Positions 44,983-53,930 of a stretch of 62,307 nt of DNA are shown here, piece by piece. The first letter of the stretch is position 1; each line of letters begins with the position of its first letter. A model generated the notes under the pieces. The model was given only the letters and a program-made list of their open reading frames with translations. It made no database searches and was not told the DNA's origin. The translations under genes were made by a program, and so were the position numbers. Source of the stretch: Chloroflexota bacterium (GTDB lineage Bacteria > Chloroflexota > Dehalococcoidia > Lucifugimonadales > UBA3495); NCBI GenBank assembly GCA_009840175.1, contig VXOI01000141.1:1-62307 (forward strand). The letters are read 5' to 3'.

Positions 44983-45954
44983 CTAATTGGGAACCCAGAC
45001 CATCGCCCCTATCTCGCTGAACTCCCGCTTCAGCTTGTCCCACGAGTCCCCGGCGTCGGTGCTCCGGTACACCTCTCCCAGCAGGCTGGAAGCAAGCACA
45101 AAGTCGGGATCCGCCGGGTGCGTGACGATGTTCCAGATGTTGGAATTCGGCTCCACCGGCAGGGGCCGCGTCTCCCAACTCTCCCCGGCGTCCGTGGAGC
45201 GCTGGACGGCTCCGATGCTGCCGATGGCCGTGTCTCCGACGGCGGCAAACAGCACGTTGGGGTCGTCTGGCTTGAATGCGATGCCCCGGCTGTACGGCAG
45301 CACGAACTTGTCCGTGGTCACCACCGATTGCCAGCTTTCGCCCATGTCGGTGGTGGCGTAGATTTCGCGCGGCGTGCTGGCCAGAACCTTATTGGAAGCC
45401 TCGGGGCTGATGGCCATGCCGTGAATGTCGGGATGCACCCCGCCTTGGACGTGCGTCCAGGTGTCGCCGCCGTCCAGGCTGCGGTAAACGCCGTCCACCT
45501 CGACACCCGCCCAGACGGTGCGGCTGTCCTGCGGGTCCACCATCAGCATGGTCACCATCGGCGGCCCGATGTGGCATTCCTGGGCCATCTGCACCGACAA
45601 CTTTGCCCAGCTCTGGCCGCCGTCCTGCGAGCGGAACAGGGCGGCGGGCTTTATCCCCACGAAGATGTTGTCCGTATTCTGCGGGTCAATGGCGATGGAC
45701 CATATTGGCATACCTTCCATGGGCGACCACATCTTTTTCCAGGTGGCCCCGCAGTCCTCCGTCCGGTAGATGCCGTGTTCCGAGCCTGCCAGGATGCGGT
45801 TGGGGTTGTCTGGGTACACGGCCATCCCCCTCACCTGGCTGCCCAATGGGAAGGGGTCCCTGATGCGGTTCCAGTTGTCGCCGCCGTCCGGGCTGTGCCA
45901 CACCCCGCCGCCGAATCCGACGGCTCCCACGCAGATGCTGTAGTCCTTTCCCAT
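44983..45954 (-). CDS. Asp-box (BNR/sortilin-like) beta-propeller protein
   Basis: Seven SxDxGxxW motifs: SPDGGDNW, TEDCGATW, SQDGGQSW, SLDGGDTW, TTDMGESW, STDAGESW, STDAGDSW. Confidence 0.9.
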   Translation of the reverse strand: MGKDYSICVGAVGFGGGVWHSPDGGDNWNRIRDPFPLGSQVRGMAVYPDNPNRILAGSEHGIYRTEDCGATWKKMWSPMEGMPIWSIAIDPQNTDNIFVGIKPAALFRSQDGGQSWAKLSVQMAQECHIGPPMVTMLMVDPQDSRTVWAGVEVDGVYRSLDGGDTWTHVQGGVHPDIHGMAISPEASNKVLASTPREIYATTDMGESWQSVVTTDKFVLPYSRGIAFKPDDPNVLFAAVGDTAIGSIGAVQRSTDAGESWETRPLPVEPNSNIWNIVTHPADPDFVLASSLLGEVYRSTDAGDSWDKLKREFSEIGAMVWVPN

Positions 45955-46140
45955 AGCGATTACCCTCCTTAACCTGCTTTCTCATTGATGTTAAGCGAAT
46001 ATATGTAGCTTTCCAGCAGTATACGAAATAAGCTGTCCGAAATCCATTTAGTTTTTCCGCAAATGACCCTGATGGCAGGCTGTCAACGTATTGGCTTGAC
46101 ACTTCGTTTGCTTCGTTCAAGAATGTACTGGCAGTCAGGC

Positions 46141-46146
46141 TATAAT
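46141..46146 (+). promoter_or_regulatory. Possible -10 box (TATAAT) upstream of the alpha/beta hydrolase
   Basis: Exact TATAAT in a locally AT-rich intergenic stretch; a TTGACA at 46096 is too far for normal spacing, so support is weak. Confidence 0.3.
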
Positions 46147-46187
46147 TAAACCGAATTTCGCCAGCATTGCCGGGGAGGCGTCGTAAA

Positions 46188-46982
46188 ATGACAGCATCCA
46201 CCAACGGGTACACCGAAAGCACCATCCACGTCGGCGGCACTGGCGTAACCCTACTGCGCGGCGGCTCCGGCGCACCGCTGCTGGTGTTGCACGAGGAACT
46301 GGGTCACCCCGGCTGGCTGGCTTGGCATCAGGATCTGGCCCAAGACCGCTCGCTGCTATTGCCGGTGCATCCGGGGTTCGGTCAACTCCCGCGGGCCGAC
46401 TGGATCGCCAACGTCCGCGACCTGGCAGGCTTCTACTCCCGGATGCTGCGGGAGATGGCCCTTGGCCCGATTGACGTCATTGGCTTCTCCCTCGGCGGCT
46501 GGATCGCAGCGGAAATGGCGGCGGCGGACGCCGGGCAATTCCGGCGCATGGCCCTGGTTGCTCCCACGGGGGTCAGGCCCCCGGAGGGCGAAATCCTCGA
46601 CCTCTTCATCCTCACGGCGCGGGCCTATCTGGACGCCAGCGTAAACGACGCCGCGGCCACCCCGGAATTCGCGTCTCTATACGGCGAGGAAACGGCGGAG
46701 CAGTTCGAGGCCTGGGAGGACGGCCGGGCCGAGTCTGCTCGCCTGGCCTGGAAGCCCTATATGCACAATCCCAGCCTGCCCCACCTGCTGGAGGGCGTAC
46801 AGGGGCTGCCCACCCTGATAGTCTGGGGCCGCGAGGACCGGATTGTCCCCGTTTCGGCGGGCCACGCCTACAGCCGCGCCATCGCTGGCTCCGAACTGCT
46901 GGTCCTGGACAACTGCGGACACCGGCCGGAAATCGAGCACACCTCCAGATTCGTCAACCGCGTTCGAGATTTCCTGGCGTAA
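46188..46982 (+). CDS. Alpha/beta hydrolase
   Basis: LLVLHEELGHPGWLAWHQDLAQDRSLLLPVHPGFG...IDVIGFSLGGWIAAEMAAADAGQFRRMALVAPTGVRP...LIVWGREDRIVPVSAGHAY...LDNCGHRPEIEHTSRFVNRVRDFL. Confidence 0.93.
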   Translation: MTASTNGYTESTIHVGGTGVTLLRGGSGAPLLVLHEELGHPGWLAWHQDLAQDRSLLLPVHPGFGQLPRADWIANVRDLAGFYSRMLREMALGPIDVIGFSLGGWIAAEMAAADAGQFRRMALVAPTGVRPPEGEILDLFILTARAYLDASVNDAAATPEFASLYGEETAEQFEAWEDGRAESARLAWKPYMHNPSLPHLLEGVQGLPTLIVWGREDRIVPVSAGHAYSRAIAGSELLVLDNCGHRPEIEHTSRFVNRVRDFLA

Positions 46983-47006
46983 TAGTAAGTCTCAGGAGGC
47001 ATCGCC

Positions 47007-48272
47007 ATGCACATTATGATGTTCACCGAGCGCCCCTACTACGACGTTCCCGAAGACGAAATTATCAAGAACGCCGGCTATTTCGGCATCCCCAACGAAC
47101 ACTTCAACCCGGAAATCGGAGGACAGCTTTTCAATTCGTACTTCGACGAAGCTGTTTACGCCGAGCAGGTGGGTTTCGACGGGGTAATGCTCAACGAGCA
47201 CCACGGCACCCCCTTTTGCATGGGTTCAGTGATGAACATTGAGGCGGCAGTGCTGGCTCGCATTACCGAGCGGGTCAAGATAGTGCTGCTGGGCAACCCT
47301 CTCCCGGTGGCCGACCCGCTTCGCCTGGCCGAAGAGCTGGCGATGATAGACATGATTTCCGGCGGGCGTCTTGTGCCCGGCTGGGTGCGGGGCGCTGGCA
47401 GCGAGTCCATCTACAACAACGCCAACCCGGCCTACAACCGCGAACTGTTCAACGAGGCCCACGACTTCGTGGTCAAGGCATGGACAACTCCCGGCCCCTT
47501 CCGATTCGAGGGCAAGCACTACCACTACCGCCACGTCAACCCCTGGGTGCTGCCGGTGCAGAAGCCGCATCCTCAGATGTGGATACCGGGCCTCGTAAGC
47601 CAAGAAACGGTGGTCTGGTGCGCCCGTCACAGGTACCCCTATCTGGCCCTCGCCACCTTCCTCGAACCAACGCTGGAGATGGTGAAGCTGTACCGGGACA
47701 CGGCTGCCGAGGAAGGCTACGAGTCCGGCCCGGAAAACTTCGGCTACCTGCAACGGGTCGTGGTGGCGGAAACCGAGGAGAAGGCCCAGGAAATGGGCCG
47801 CGCCTTCATGTACGGCGGCGGCATCAGCGCCTTCGCCCGCCCGGAGTGGATGTTCCCGCCGGGCTACAACTCCAAGGCCGCCACCCGCCGGCTCGCCCGC
47901 GTCTCTGTTGACCCCAGCAGCGGCGAGGATGCGCTGGTGCTGAAGCCGACCAACACCCAGGAAGAACTGGAGGCCAGCCGCAACGAAATCTATCGCCGGT
48001 TCCAGGGTGAGCAGGACAATCTGCAACTCATCTGCGGCACCCCCGACACCGTCATCCCCAAGATACGCCACATCATGGAGACCATCCGGCCCGGAATCTT
48101 CTCCATGTGGCACCACCACGGCCCGGTCAGCCACGAAGACCGCATGACCAGCATCCGCCTCCTTGGTGAGGAAGTCCTACCCGCCATGCGCAGCATTGCC
48201 GAGGAACTGGATCTCCCCGGCCCCTACGAACGCCTCCCTGGCTCCCGCCCCTTGGCAACGCCCGTGGCATAA
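47007..48272 (+). CDS. LLM class flavin-dependent oxidoreductase (luciferase-like)
   Basis: EQVGFDGVMLNEHHGTPFCMGSVMNIEAAVLARITERVKIVLLGNPLPVADPLRLAEELAMIDMISGGRLVPGWVRGAGSE. Confidence 0.95.
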   Translation: MHIMMFTERPYYDVPEDEIIKNAGYFGIPNEHFNPEIGGQLFNSYFDEAVYAEQVGFDGVMLNEHHGTPFCMGSVMNIEAAVLARITERVKIVLLGNPLPVADPLRLAEELAMIDMISGGRLVPGWVRGAGSESIYNNANPAYNRELFNEAHDFVVKAWTTPGPFRFEGKHYHYRHVNPWVLPVQKPHPQMWIPGLVSQETVVWCARHRYPYLALATFLEPTLEMVKLYRDTAAEEGYESGPENFGYLQRVVVAETEEKAQEMGRAFMYGGGISAFARPEWMFPPGYNSKAATRRLARVSVDPSSGEDALVLKPTNTQEELEASRNEIYRRFQGEQDNLQLICGTPDTVIPKIRHIMETIRPGIFSMWHHHGPVSHEDRMTSIRLLGEEVLPAMRSIAEELDLPGPYERLPGSRPLATPVA

Positions 48273-48292
48273 CCCGTCGGCAAGCGTGTCGC

Positions 48293-48331
48293 AAGATGCC
48301 CCACCCTTTCACGGAGAGAGGGTGGGGCATC
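48293..48331. terminator. Hairpin between convergent genes (related to repeat family E)
   Basis: GATGCCCCACCC...GGGTGGGGCATC, 12-bp perfect stem. Confidence 0.65.
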
Positions 48332-48358
48332 TCCTTGCCCTCGGCAGAACAATGAAGT

Positions 48359-49708
48359 CTAGCCCGCCAGCGACCCCATCGGGTCCCACGGCGGCAGCAC
48401 CACTGGCTCCAGGTCGAGGGCCCGTTGCAGGTCTTCCGGCAGGTAGCTCTTGGGCGCGGCTATCTCGAACATATACTCAGCGAACCAGGAGTCGTTCATC
48501 AGGAAGAACCCCTTGTTGCCCACCTTGTCGTCCCAACTGTTTTCCACCCTCCACCGGCGCGGCTTTCCGTCCACGACGTCCACCCCGGTGAACAGCATGG
48601 CGTGGGTCATTGCCGTTTGGTGGTACTCCAGCCGTTCCTCCTTGTTCATCGAAAACTCGGCGTCATAGACGCTGCCATAGTCGAACAGCTCCGCGTCCCA
48701 CAGTCCCTTGTCGCGGTGCATCTGCTTGCCGGTGTCGCAGCCCATCCACACCGGCTGGCCGTCCTGGAGCATCCGCATCGTGATGTCCTTCATCAGCTCG
48801 ATGTCCACGTTCAGGTACTTGATTCGGGTCCCGTCCACCACGTTGCCGAGATACTGCACGGTGTAGGTGCGGCCCGGCGGGTTGGACTTCCGTGGGTCGT
48901 GGACTAGGCAGACGTACTCCTCCATCGGCGTGGAGATATACTTCTCGGCGAACTCCAGCGGGGTCATTGACCCGTCGCGGCGGAACTCTCCGTCCTTGTC
49001 CTTCCACTGCCAGTCGAAGTTGGATGGCGGGTTCCCCAGGTGCGTGCAGAGGATCTGATAGACGGAACGCAGGGCCTCCTCTTTGACCACTCGCATTTCA
49101 TCCAGCCCGCCCTCTTCCGCGTATATGCGCCGGATGTTCCGCGCACCCTGCCGCACTTGATAGTTGAGGCTGGCGTTCATCCGCATGGAGTTGCCCGAGC
49201 TTTCCGTCTCCGGCATGACCGTCTTGGGCACCACCCCGTGCTTCCTGATCAGGCTGACGAACATATCCCACTGGCCGCCGTCGCCCAGAGGCTGGTGCAG
49301 CAGCCAGGCCACCACCCGGTCGTCCACCGGGCGGTCGGCGGTCTCTATCACCGCTTCGAGGATATAGTTGGCCCGCTCCATCTTGTCCCAGAACATTACG
49401 TAGCTCTGGCTGAACTCAAACTCCTTGACGTTCAGCAGGTCCTTGGTCTCCGACCGGAACAGGTTCAGCCCGGCGAACATCCAGCACCGCCCGGAACGTG
49501 CCTGGTTGGTGACGCTCCAGTCGTCGAGAACCGTCGAGAAGCTATGCACTGCCTCGGCCACAATGTTGCGGTTGAGGGCCACGTCGTTCACGTCATGCTG
49601 CGTGACCACGTTCTGCATCAACTGGTGGTGTGGTTTCGAATCGAAGGCTTCCTGAAAGCCGGCCATCGTTGCGGAGTTCAGTGCTCCCGGGTTGGTCTCT
49701 GTTGTCAT
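48359..49708 (-). CDS. pepC: C1 family peptidase (aminopeptidase C / bleomycin hydrolase)
   Basis: VTNQARSGRCWMFAGLNLFR...HAMLFTGVDVVDGKPRRWRVENSWDDKVGNKGFFLMNDSWFAEYMFEIAAPK (Cys, His, Asn residues). Confidence 0.95.
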   Translation of the reverse strand: MTTETNPGALNSATMAGFQEAFDSKPHHQLMQNVVTQHDVNDVALNRNIVAEAVHSFSTVLDDWSVTNQARSGRCWMFAGLNLFRSETKDLLNVKEFEFSQSYVMFWDKMERANYILEAVIETADRPVDDRVVAWLLHQPLGDGGQWDMFVSLIRKHGVVPKTVMPETESSGNSMRMNASLNYQVRQGARNIRRIYAEEGGLDEMRVVKEEALRSVYQILCTHLGNPPSNFDWQWKDKDGEFRRDGSMTPLEFAEKYISTPMEEYVCLVHDPRKSNPPGRTYTVQYLGNVVDGTRIKYLNVDIELMKDITMRMLQDGQPVWMGCDTGKQMHRDKGLWDAELFDYGSVYDAEFSMNKEERLEYHQTAMTHAMLFTGVDVVDGKPRRWRVENSWDDKVGNKGFFLMNDSWFAEYMFEIAAPKSYLPEDLQRALDLEPVVLPPWDPMGSLAG

Positions 49709-49751
49709 AATTCAATCCTTCACGTCAGGTTTTCTGCCTGTTGTAGTTGCC

Positions 49752-49840
49752 AGAACTGTGATTTATATGATTCCGGGATCGTAATGATTCAGCACCTTAA
49801 TCATGGTCATCCTGTAATCACACAAATCACAGTTCAGACT
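49752..49840. repeat. Dispersed palindromic repeat family A, copy 3
   Basis: AGAACTGTGATT ... AATCACAGTTCAGACT. Confidence 0.88.
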
Positions 49841-49843
49841 ATC

Positions 49844-51007
49844 TTAGTCAGCCGCCGAATGTACGGGAGCGAAGTTCCCTACCACTTCCTGAATTTCGGC
49901 AATCGCCCGGTCAATCTCCTCCTCCGTCGTAAACCGCCCCACGGTCAGCCGGAGGGTACCCATGGCGTACTCCTCGGGAACATTCATCGCCGCCAGAACG
50001 TGCGATATCTCAACCTGATCGCTGTGGCAGGCCGCACCGGCCGACGCTGCCACCGTGGGCAGGCTGGCCAGAACGCGGTCAGCCTCAACCCCTCGGAAGC
50101 TGATGCTGAGGGTGTTGGGCAGCCGCTTGTCGGGGTGGCCGTTGATTCGCGCATCCATCCCGGCTTGCATCAGCCCGCGTTCCAGCCGGTCGCGCATCGC
50201 CGCCATGCGACGGGCGTAAAGGTTGAGGTTCTGCTCAATTAGTTCGCAGGCTTTCCCCAACCCGGCCATCTCGATTACGTTCTCCGTCCCCGCCCGGCGG
50301 TCCTGCTCGTGGCTGGCTCCGTGCATCAGCTTCTCCAGCCTGACGCCGGGGCGGATGTACAGAGCACCGATGCCCTTAGGGGCGTACAGCTTGTGCCCTG
50401 CAATGGAGAGCAGGTCAACTCCCAGCTCGTCCACACGCACCGGAATCTTCCCCACCGACTGGGCGCAGTCGCTGTGCATCAGCGCGCCGTGGCGGTGAGC
50501 GATCGCCGCGATTTCCGCAATGGGCTGTATCGTTCCGACCTCGTTGTTGGCGTGCATTATGCTGACCAGCAGCGTCTCGGAGGTGATGGCCTCCTCTACC
50601 TGCTGCGGGTCCACCAACCCGTACTCGTCCACCGGCAGATAGCTTACTCGAAACCCTTGGGTTTCCAGGTAACGGCACACCTCGGTCACTGCCGGATGCT
50701 CGATGGCTGACGTAATGATATGACTCCCGCGTTCCCGATACCCCCCGGCCACGCCCTTGATGGCGTGGTTGTTGGCTTCCGTGCCGCCGCTGGTGAAAAT
50801 CAGGTCATCTATGTCGCAGCCCAGCATCCCGGCCACCTGCTGCCGGGCCAGGTCAACTCCCTGCCGCGCCGCCAGCCCGAAAGAGTGCCCGCTGGAGGGG
50901 TTGCCGAAGAGACCGTGAACATAGGGAAGCATGGCCTCGGCAACCTGCGGGTCAATGGGCGTGGTGGCGTTGTAGTCAAGGTAAATGTCGGTCATCGTCG
51001 GCTCCAA
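49844..51007 (-). CDS. Cysteine desulfurase (NifS/IscS-type)
   Basis: IYLDYNATTPIDPQVAEAMLPYVHGLFGNPSSGHSFG...IISTAIEHPAV-like IITSAIEHPAV; SIAGHKLYAPKGIGALYIRPGV; SAGAACHSDQVEISHVLAAM. Confidence 0.95.
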   Translation of the reverse strand: MEPTMTDIYLDYNATTPIDPQVAEAMLPYVHGLFGNPSSGHSFGLAARQGVDLARQQVAGMLGCDIDDLIFTSGGTEANNHAIKGVAGGYRERGSHIITSAIEHPAVTEVCRYLETQGFRVSYLPVDEYGLVDPQQVEEAITSETLLVSIMHANNEVGTIQPIAEIAAIAHRHGALMHSDCAQSVGKIPVRVDELGVDLLSIAGHKLYAPKGIGALYIRPGVRLEKLMHGASHEQDRRAGTENVIEMAGLGKACELIEQNLNLYARRMAAMRDRLERGLMQAGMDARINGHPDKRLPNTLSISFRGVEADRVLASLPTVAASAGAACHSDQVEISHVLAAMNVPEEYAMGTLRLTVGRFTTEEEIDRAIAEIQEVVGNFAPVHSAAD

Positions 51008-51050
51008 AGTGGATACGAGCTCGGCCCTTCGCTGACTGAGACCCTCAACC

Positions 51051-51746
51051 TCAACTGCCCATATCCTTCAGAGCATCCCTGACTTCGGCTTGCAGCATAC
51101 GGAAAACGTCGCCCACGCTTCCCCTCCCGTCCACGGTCACGAATTCATGCTGCTTGGCGAGGCTGCGGAACTCCTCGATCAGCGCACCCTGGTAGCGGAT
51201 GAAGTTGTCGTACAGGTCCGGCCCTCGCAGGAAGTCCTCGCCCGATTCCCAGTGGTCGAGCTGCCGTACCGAAAGCACCCTGGGCAGCAGATGTTCCACG
51301 TCCACGTCGAGAAAAAGCACTCGGTCCGGCACCAGGGCAAACTCAAAGACGTCGTCCAGCCAGCCCGTAGGCACTCCCCGCACCCGCGCCCGGGCTATGA
51401 TGGAGAATATGTACCTGTCCACCAGTGCCACCATTCCGGTGCGCAGGGCTGGCACGATGCTCTTTTCCATCCGGTCCCAGAAATCGGTGGCGTAGAACAG
51501 GTTCAGGGTCAGGGCATCCAGCGTGTTTCCCCGCATGGCCCGGTCTATTCCCGATGCGGCCAGTTCGGATCGGCGGAACCCCGTGACCAGCACGGCATAT
51601 CCCTCTGCCTCCAGCCATTCCTGCAACATGGCGATCTGCGTTGACCGGCCCACGCCGTCGGTTCCCTCAATCACGATGAGACGGCCCGGTACCGATTCCG
51701 CGCCTATCCCCGGAGGAGTGTGGCCATAGAAGCTCAACGTACTCAT
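51051..51746 (-). CDS. Thymidylate-kinase-like P-loop protein with Arg in place of the Walker A Lys
   Basis: GRLIVIEGTDGVGRSTQIAMLQEWLEAEGY...VALVDRYIFSIIARARVRG. Confidence 0.85.
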   Translation of the reverse strand: MSTLSFYGHTPPGIGAESVPGRLIVIEGTDGVGRSTQIAMLQEWLEAEGYAVLVTGFRRSELAASGIDRAMRGNTLDALTLNLFYATDFWDRMEKSIVPALRTGMVALVDRYIFSIIARARVRGVPTGWLDDVFEFALVPDRVLFLDVDVEHLLPRVLSVRQLDHWESGEDFLRGPDLYDNFIRYQGALIEEFRSLAKQHEFVTVDGRGSVGDVFRMLQAEVRDALKDMGS

Positions 51747-51790
51747 TTCACTGCCCCCGCTTTCCTGGGCTTACCCTGTACCTGTCTTTA

Positions 51791-51809
51791 TCCTGAGCCT
51801 GTCGAAGGA
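51791..51809. repeat. Dispersed short repeat family D
   Basis: tcctgagcctgtcgaagga. Confidence 0.75.
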
Positions 51810-51831
51810 TGCCAAACCAGAGATACAATCC

Positions 51832-52677
51832 CTATCCTTGGCCGAGTCCCTGACGCAGAACGTCCTGCTCGGTGAGTCTCCGCCGTGGTGGTTCCGTGAT
51901 GTAGCGCCCGGACAGACCTGCGCCGCCCAGTGCCTCCGGGACCGTTTGCCCTCCGGCTTCCATCGCGTCCTCGATCAGCGGCTCAACGTACCGGCGCACC
52001 TGTTGCTGCTGCACCGAAATGGGCAGCGTGGCGTCAATGGTCATCAATCCGTACTCTTCAGTCATGACCTCGTATTCATCCAGCAGTTTGCTCTGGAAGA
52101 TTCGGAAGGACTCCTCCCGGTCGTTGGAAAATCCCATATCCTGGCCCGCCTCATAATACTTGAGCTCGGCCCGCCCGGCGCTTAGACGTTCGATGGACAC
52201 TTCCAGGGGAACCCTGAAGTATAGACCCAGCGAAGGCTTGACCGCAAACGAGTAAATGCGCCTCACCCAGTCGCGGTTCACGCCGCGTGTTGCATCCCGG
52301 GCAAAGGCGGTATAAACGTAGCGGTCTGCCAGCACGATTGCCCCGGCCCGCAGCGCCGGCAGGATCTGCGCGTGCACCCGGCTGGCAAAATCGGCGGCAT
52401 GAATCAGGCTGAAAGACATCGGAGTCAGCAGTTCCTTCACCTTCGCCTGCTTGGTAGTGCGCTTCACAATGGGTGACGAATTCCACTCGGTATACACCGT
52501 TACAAGGTTCCGGCTGCGCAGCCATTTTTGCAGCAGGTCAATCTGGGTGCTTTTGCCGGAGCCGTCAATGCCTTCAACGATAATCAGAGTCCCCGGATAC
52601 TGGTCGTCGTCCGGGTGTTCCCCGTAACGCTCACCCATCCGGTATGCCGGATGACCTTGCAGCGTAGCCATGTTCAC
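51832..52677 (-). CDS. Thymidylate-kinase-like protein
   Basis: GTLIIVEGIDGSGKSTQIDLLQKWLRSRNLVTVYTEWNSSP...AIVLADRYVYTAFARDATRGV. Confidence 0.85.
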   Translation of the reverse strand: MNMATLQGHPAYRMGERYGEHPDDDQYPGTLIIVEGIDGSGKSTQIDLLQKWLRSRNLVTVYTEWNSSPIVKRTTKQAKVKELLTPMSFSLIHAADFASRVHAQILPALRAGAIVLADRYVYTAFARDATRGVNRDWVRRIYSFAVKPSLGLYFRVPLEVSIERLSAGRAELKYYEAGQDMGFSNDREESFRIFQSKLLDEYEVMTEEYGLMTIDATLPISVQQQQVRRYVEPLIEDAMEAGGQTVPEALGGAGLSGRYITEPPRRRLTEQDVLRQGLGQG

Positions 52678-52918
52678 CTCTGCCGTTTCGATTCTGAGAA
52701 AAAAGACAATGAGCTATTTTAACGCCTTCAACTGATTTTGGCGCGGTGGGGTTACGTCTTGTCAAAATCCCGTTCATCCAGGTAAACGAACTCCCCAAAA
52801 CGGAAGGCAACCCTGCACATACAGCGGGTGTCATGCCGTGTCCGTCTTATCCCCCCATTGTGTCAAATCGCGGTTAGCCATATCATAGCTACCGGCCAGC
52901 ACTGACGGCGGAGGCAAT

Positions 52919-53833
52919 ATGGCCCAGTATTCCTTCCGGCTCCCCAACGCAGACTATCTCGGCTTCCCGGCTACCACCGAGGCCATCGTCCAGACGGCCT
53001 GCAAGGCCGAGGAACTCGGCTTCGACGCCCTGTTCGTCAACGACCACGTAATCGTGGACGACTCACCCCGCAACGAGCCGTGGCGGAACGTCTACGACCC
53101 CCTGATGGCGCTGTCCTACGTCGCGGCGCGGACTTCCACCATAAAGCTGGGAACCTCCGTACTGATAATGCCCTACCGCAATCCCATCGTCACCGCCAAG
53201 ATGTTCGCCACCCTCGACCAGATGTCCGGCGGACGCGCCATCGCCGGAATCGGCGCGGGTTGGAACGCAGAGGAATACGACGCCCTGGGAGTCACCTTCC
53301 GACAGCGCGGCGCTCGCACCAACGAGTACCTGCGCCTCTGGAAAGCTTGCTGGGAACCTGGCCCCACCACCTTCCACGGCCGTTTCTTCTCCTTCGACAA
53401 TATGCACGTCAACCCCAAGCCGGTCCAGCAGCCCCATCCGCCCATCTGGATTGGCGGTTCCGGCAAGCTCTCCCTGCGCCGCGCCGCACGCTACGCTGAT
53501 GTGTGGCAGCCGACGCCCACGGCATTGGCAGACCTGATAAGCAACCGGGCCTATCTGCACGACCTGTCTGCCGAGATGGACCGGGAACCGCCCCGTACTC
53601 GCATGAGCTTCCGCGTCAACTTCAGCAATATCACCGGCAGCTCCGGCTCCGACAGCGACCGTCCCACCGGGCAGGGCACCCCCGATCAGGTCGCCTCCGA
53701 CATGAAACGCTACCGTCAGGAAGCGGGACTTGAGGAATTTCAGATAAACTTCAACGGCTCCGGAAGCCTCCAGAACCTCCTAGACTCAATGGACGTTCTC
53801 GTCGAGGAAGTCATCCCCAAAGTGGACGCTTGA
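52919..53833 (+). CDS. LLM class F420-dependent oxidoreductase
   Basis: EELGFDALFVNDHVIVDD...LSYVAARTSTIKLGTSVLIMPYRNPIVTAKMFATLDQMSGGRAIAGIGAGWNAEEYDALGVTFRQRGARTNEYLRLWKA. Confidence 0.95.
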   Translation: MAQYSFRLPNADYLGFPATTEAIVQTACKAEELGFDALFVNDHVIVDDSPRNEPWRNVYDPLMALSYVAARTSTIKLGTSVLIMPYRNPIVTAKMFATLDQMSGGRAIAGIGAGWNAEEYDALGVTFRQRGARTNEYLRLWKACWEPGPTTFHGRFFSFDNMHVNPKPVQQPHPPIWIGGSGKLSLRRAARYADVWQPTPTALADLISNRAYLHDLSAEMDREPPRTRMSFRVNFSNITGSSGSDSDRPTGQGTPDQVASDMKRYRQEAGLEEFQINFNGSGSLQNLLDSMDVLVEEVIPKVDA

Positions 53834-53850
53834 AGATCACCCCAGATAAA

Positions 53851-53892
53851 TCCCTTCCCCCTTGAGGGGGAAGGTTAGGATGGGGGTGAAAA
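53851..53892. repeat. Dispersed repeat family E
   Basis: tcccttcccccttgagggggaaggttaggatgggggtgaaaa. Confidence 0.8.
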
Positions 53893-53930
53893 CCAGATTG
53901 CCACACACCCTTTGAGACGCCGACGGTTTC

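Noticed and set aside
46096-46146. Full sigma70 promoter using TTGACA at 46096 and TATAAT at 46141
   Set aside because: Spacing between the two boxes is about 39 nt, far from the ~17 nt needed; only a tentative -10 box was kept.
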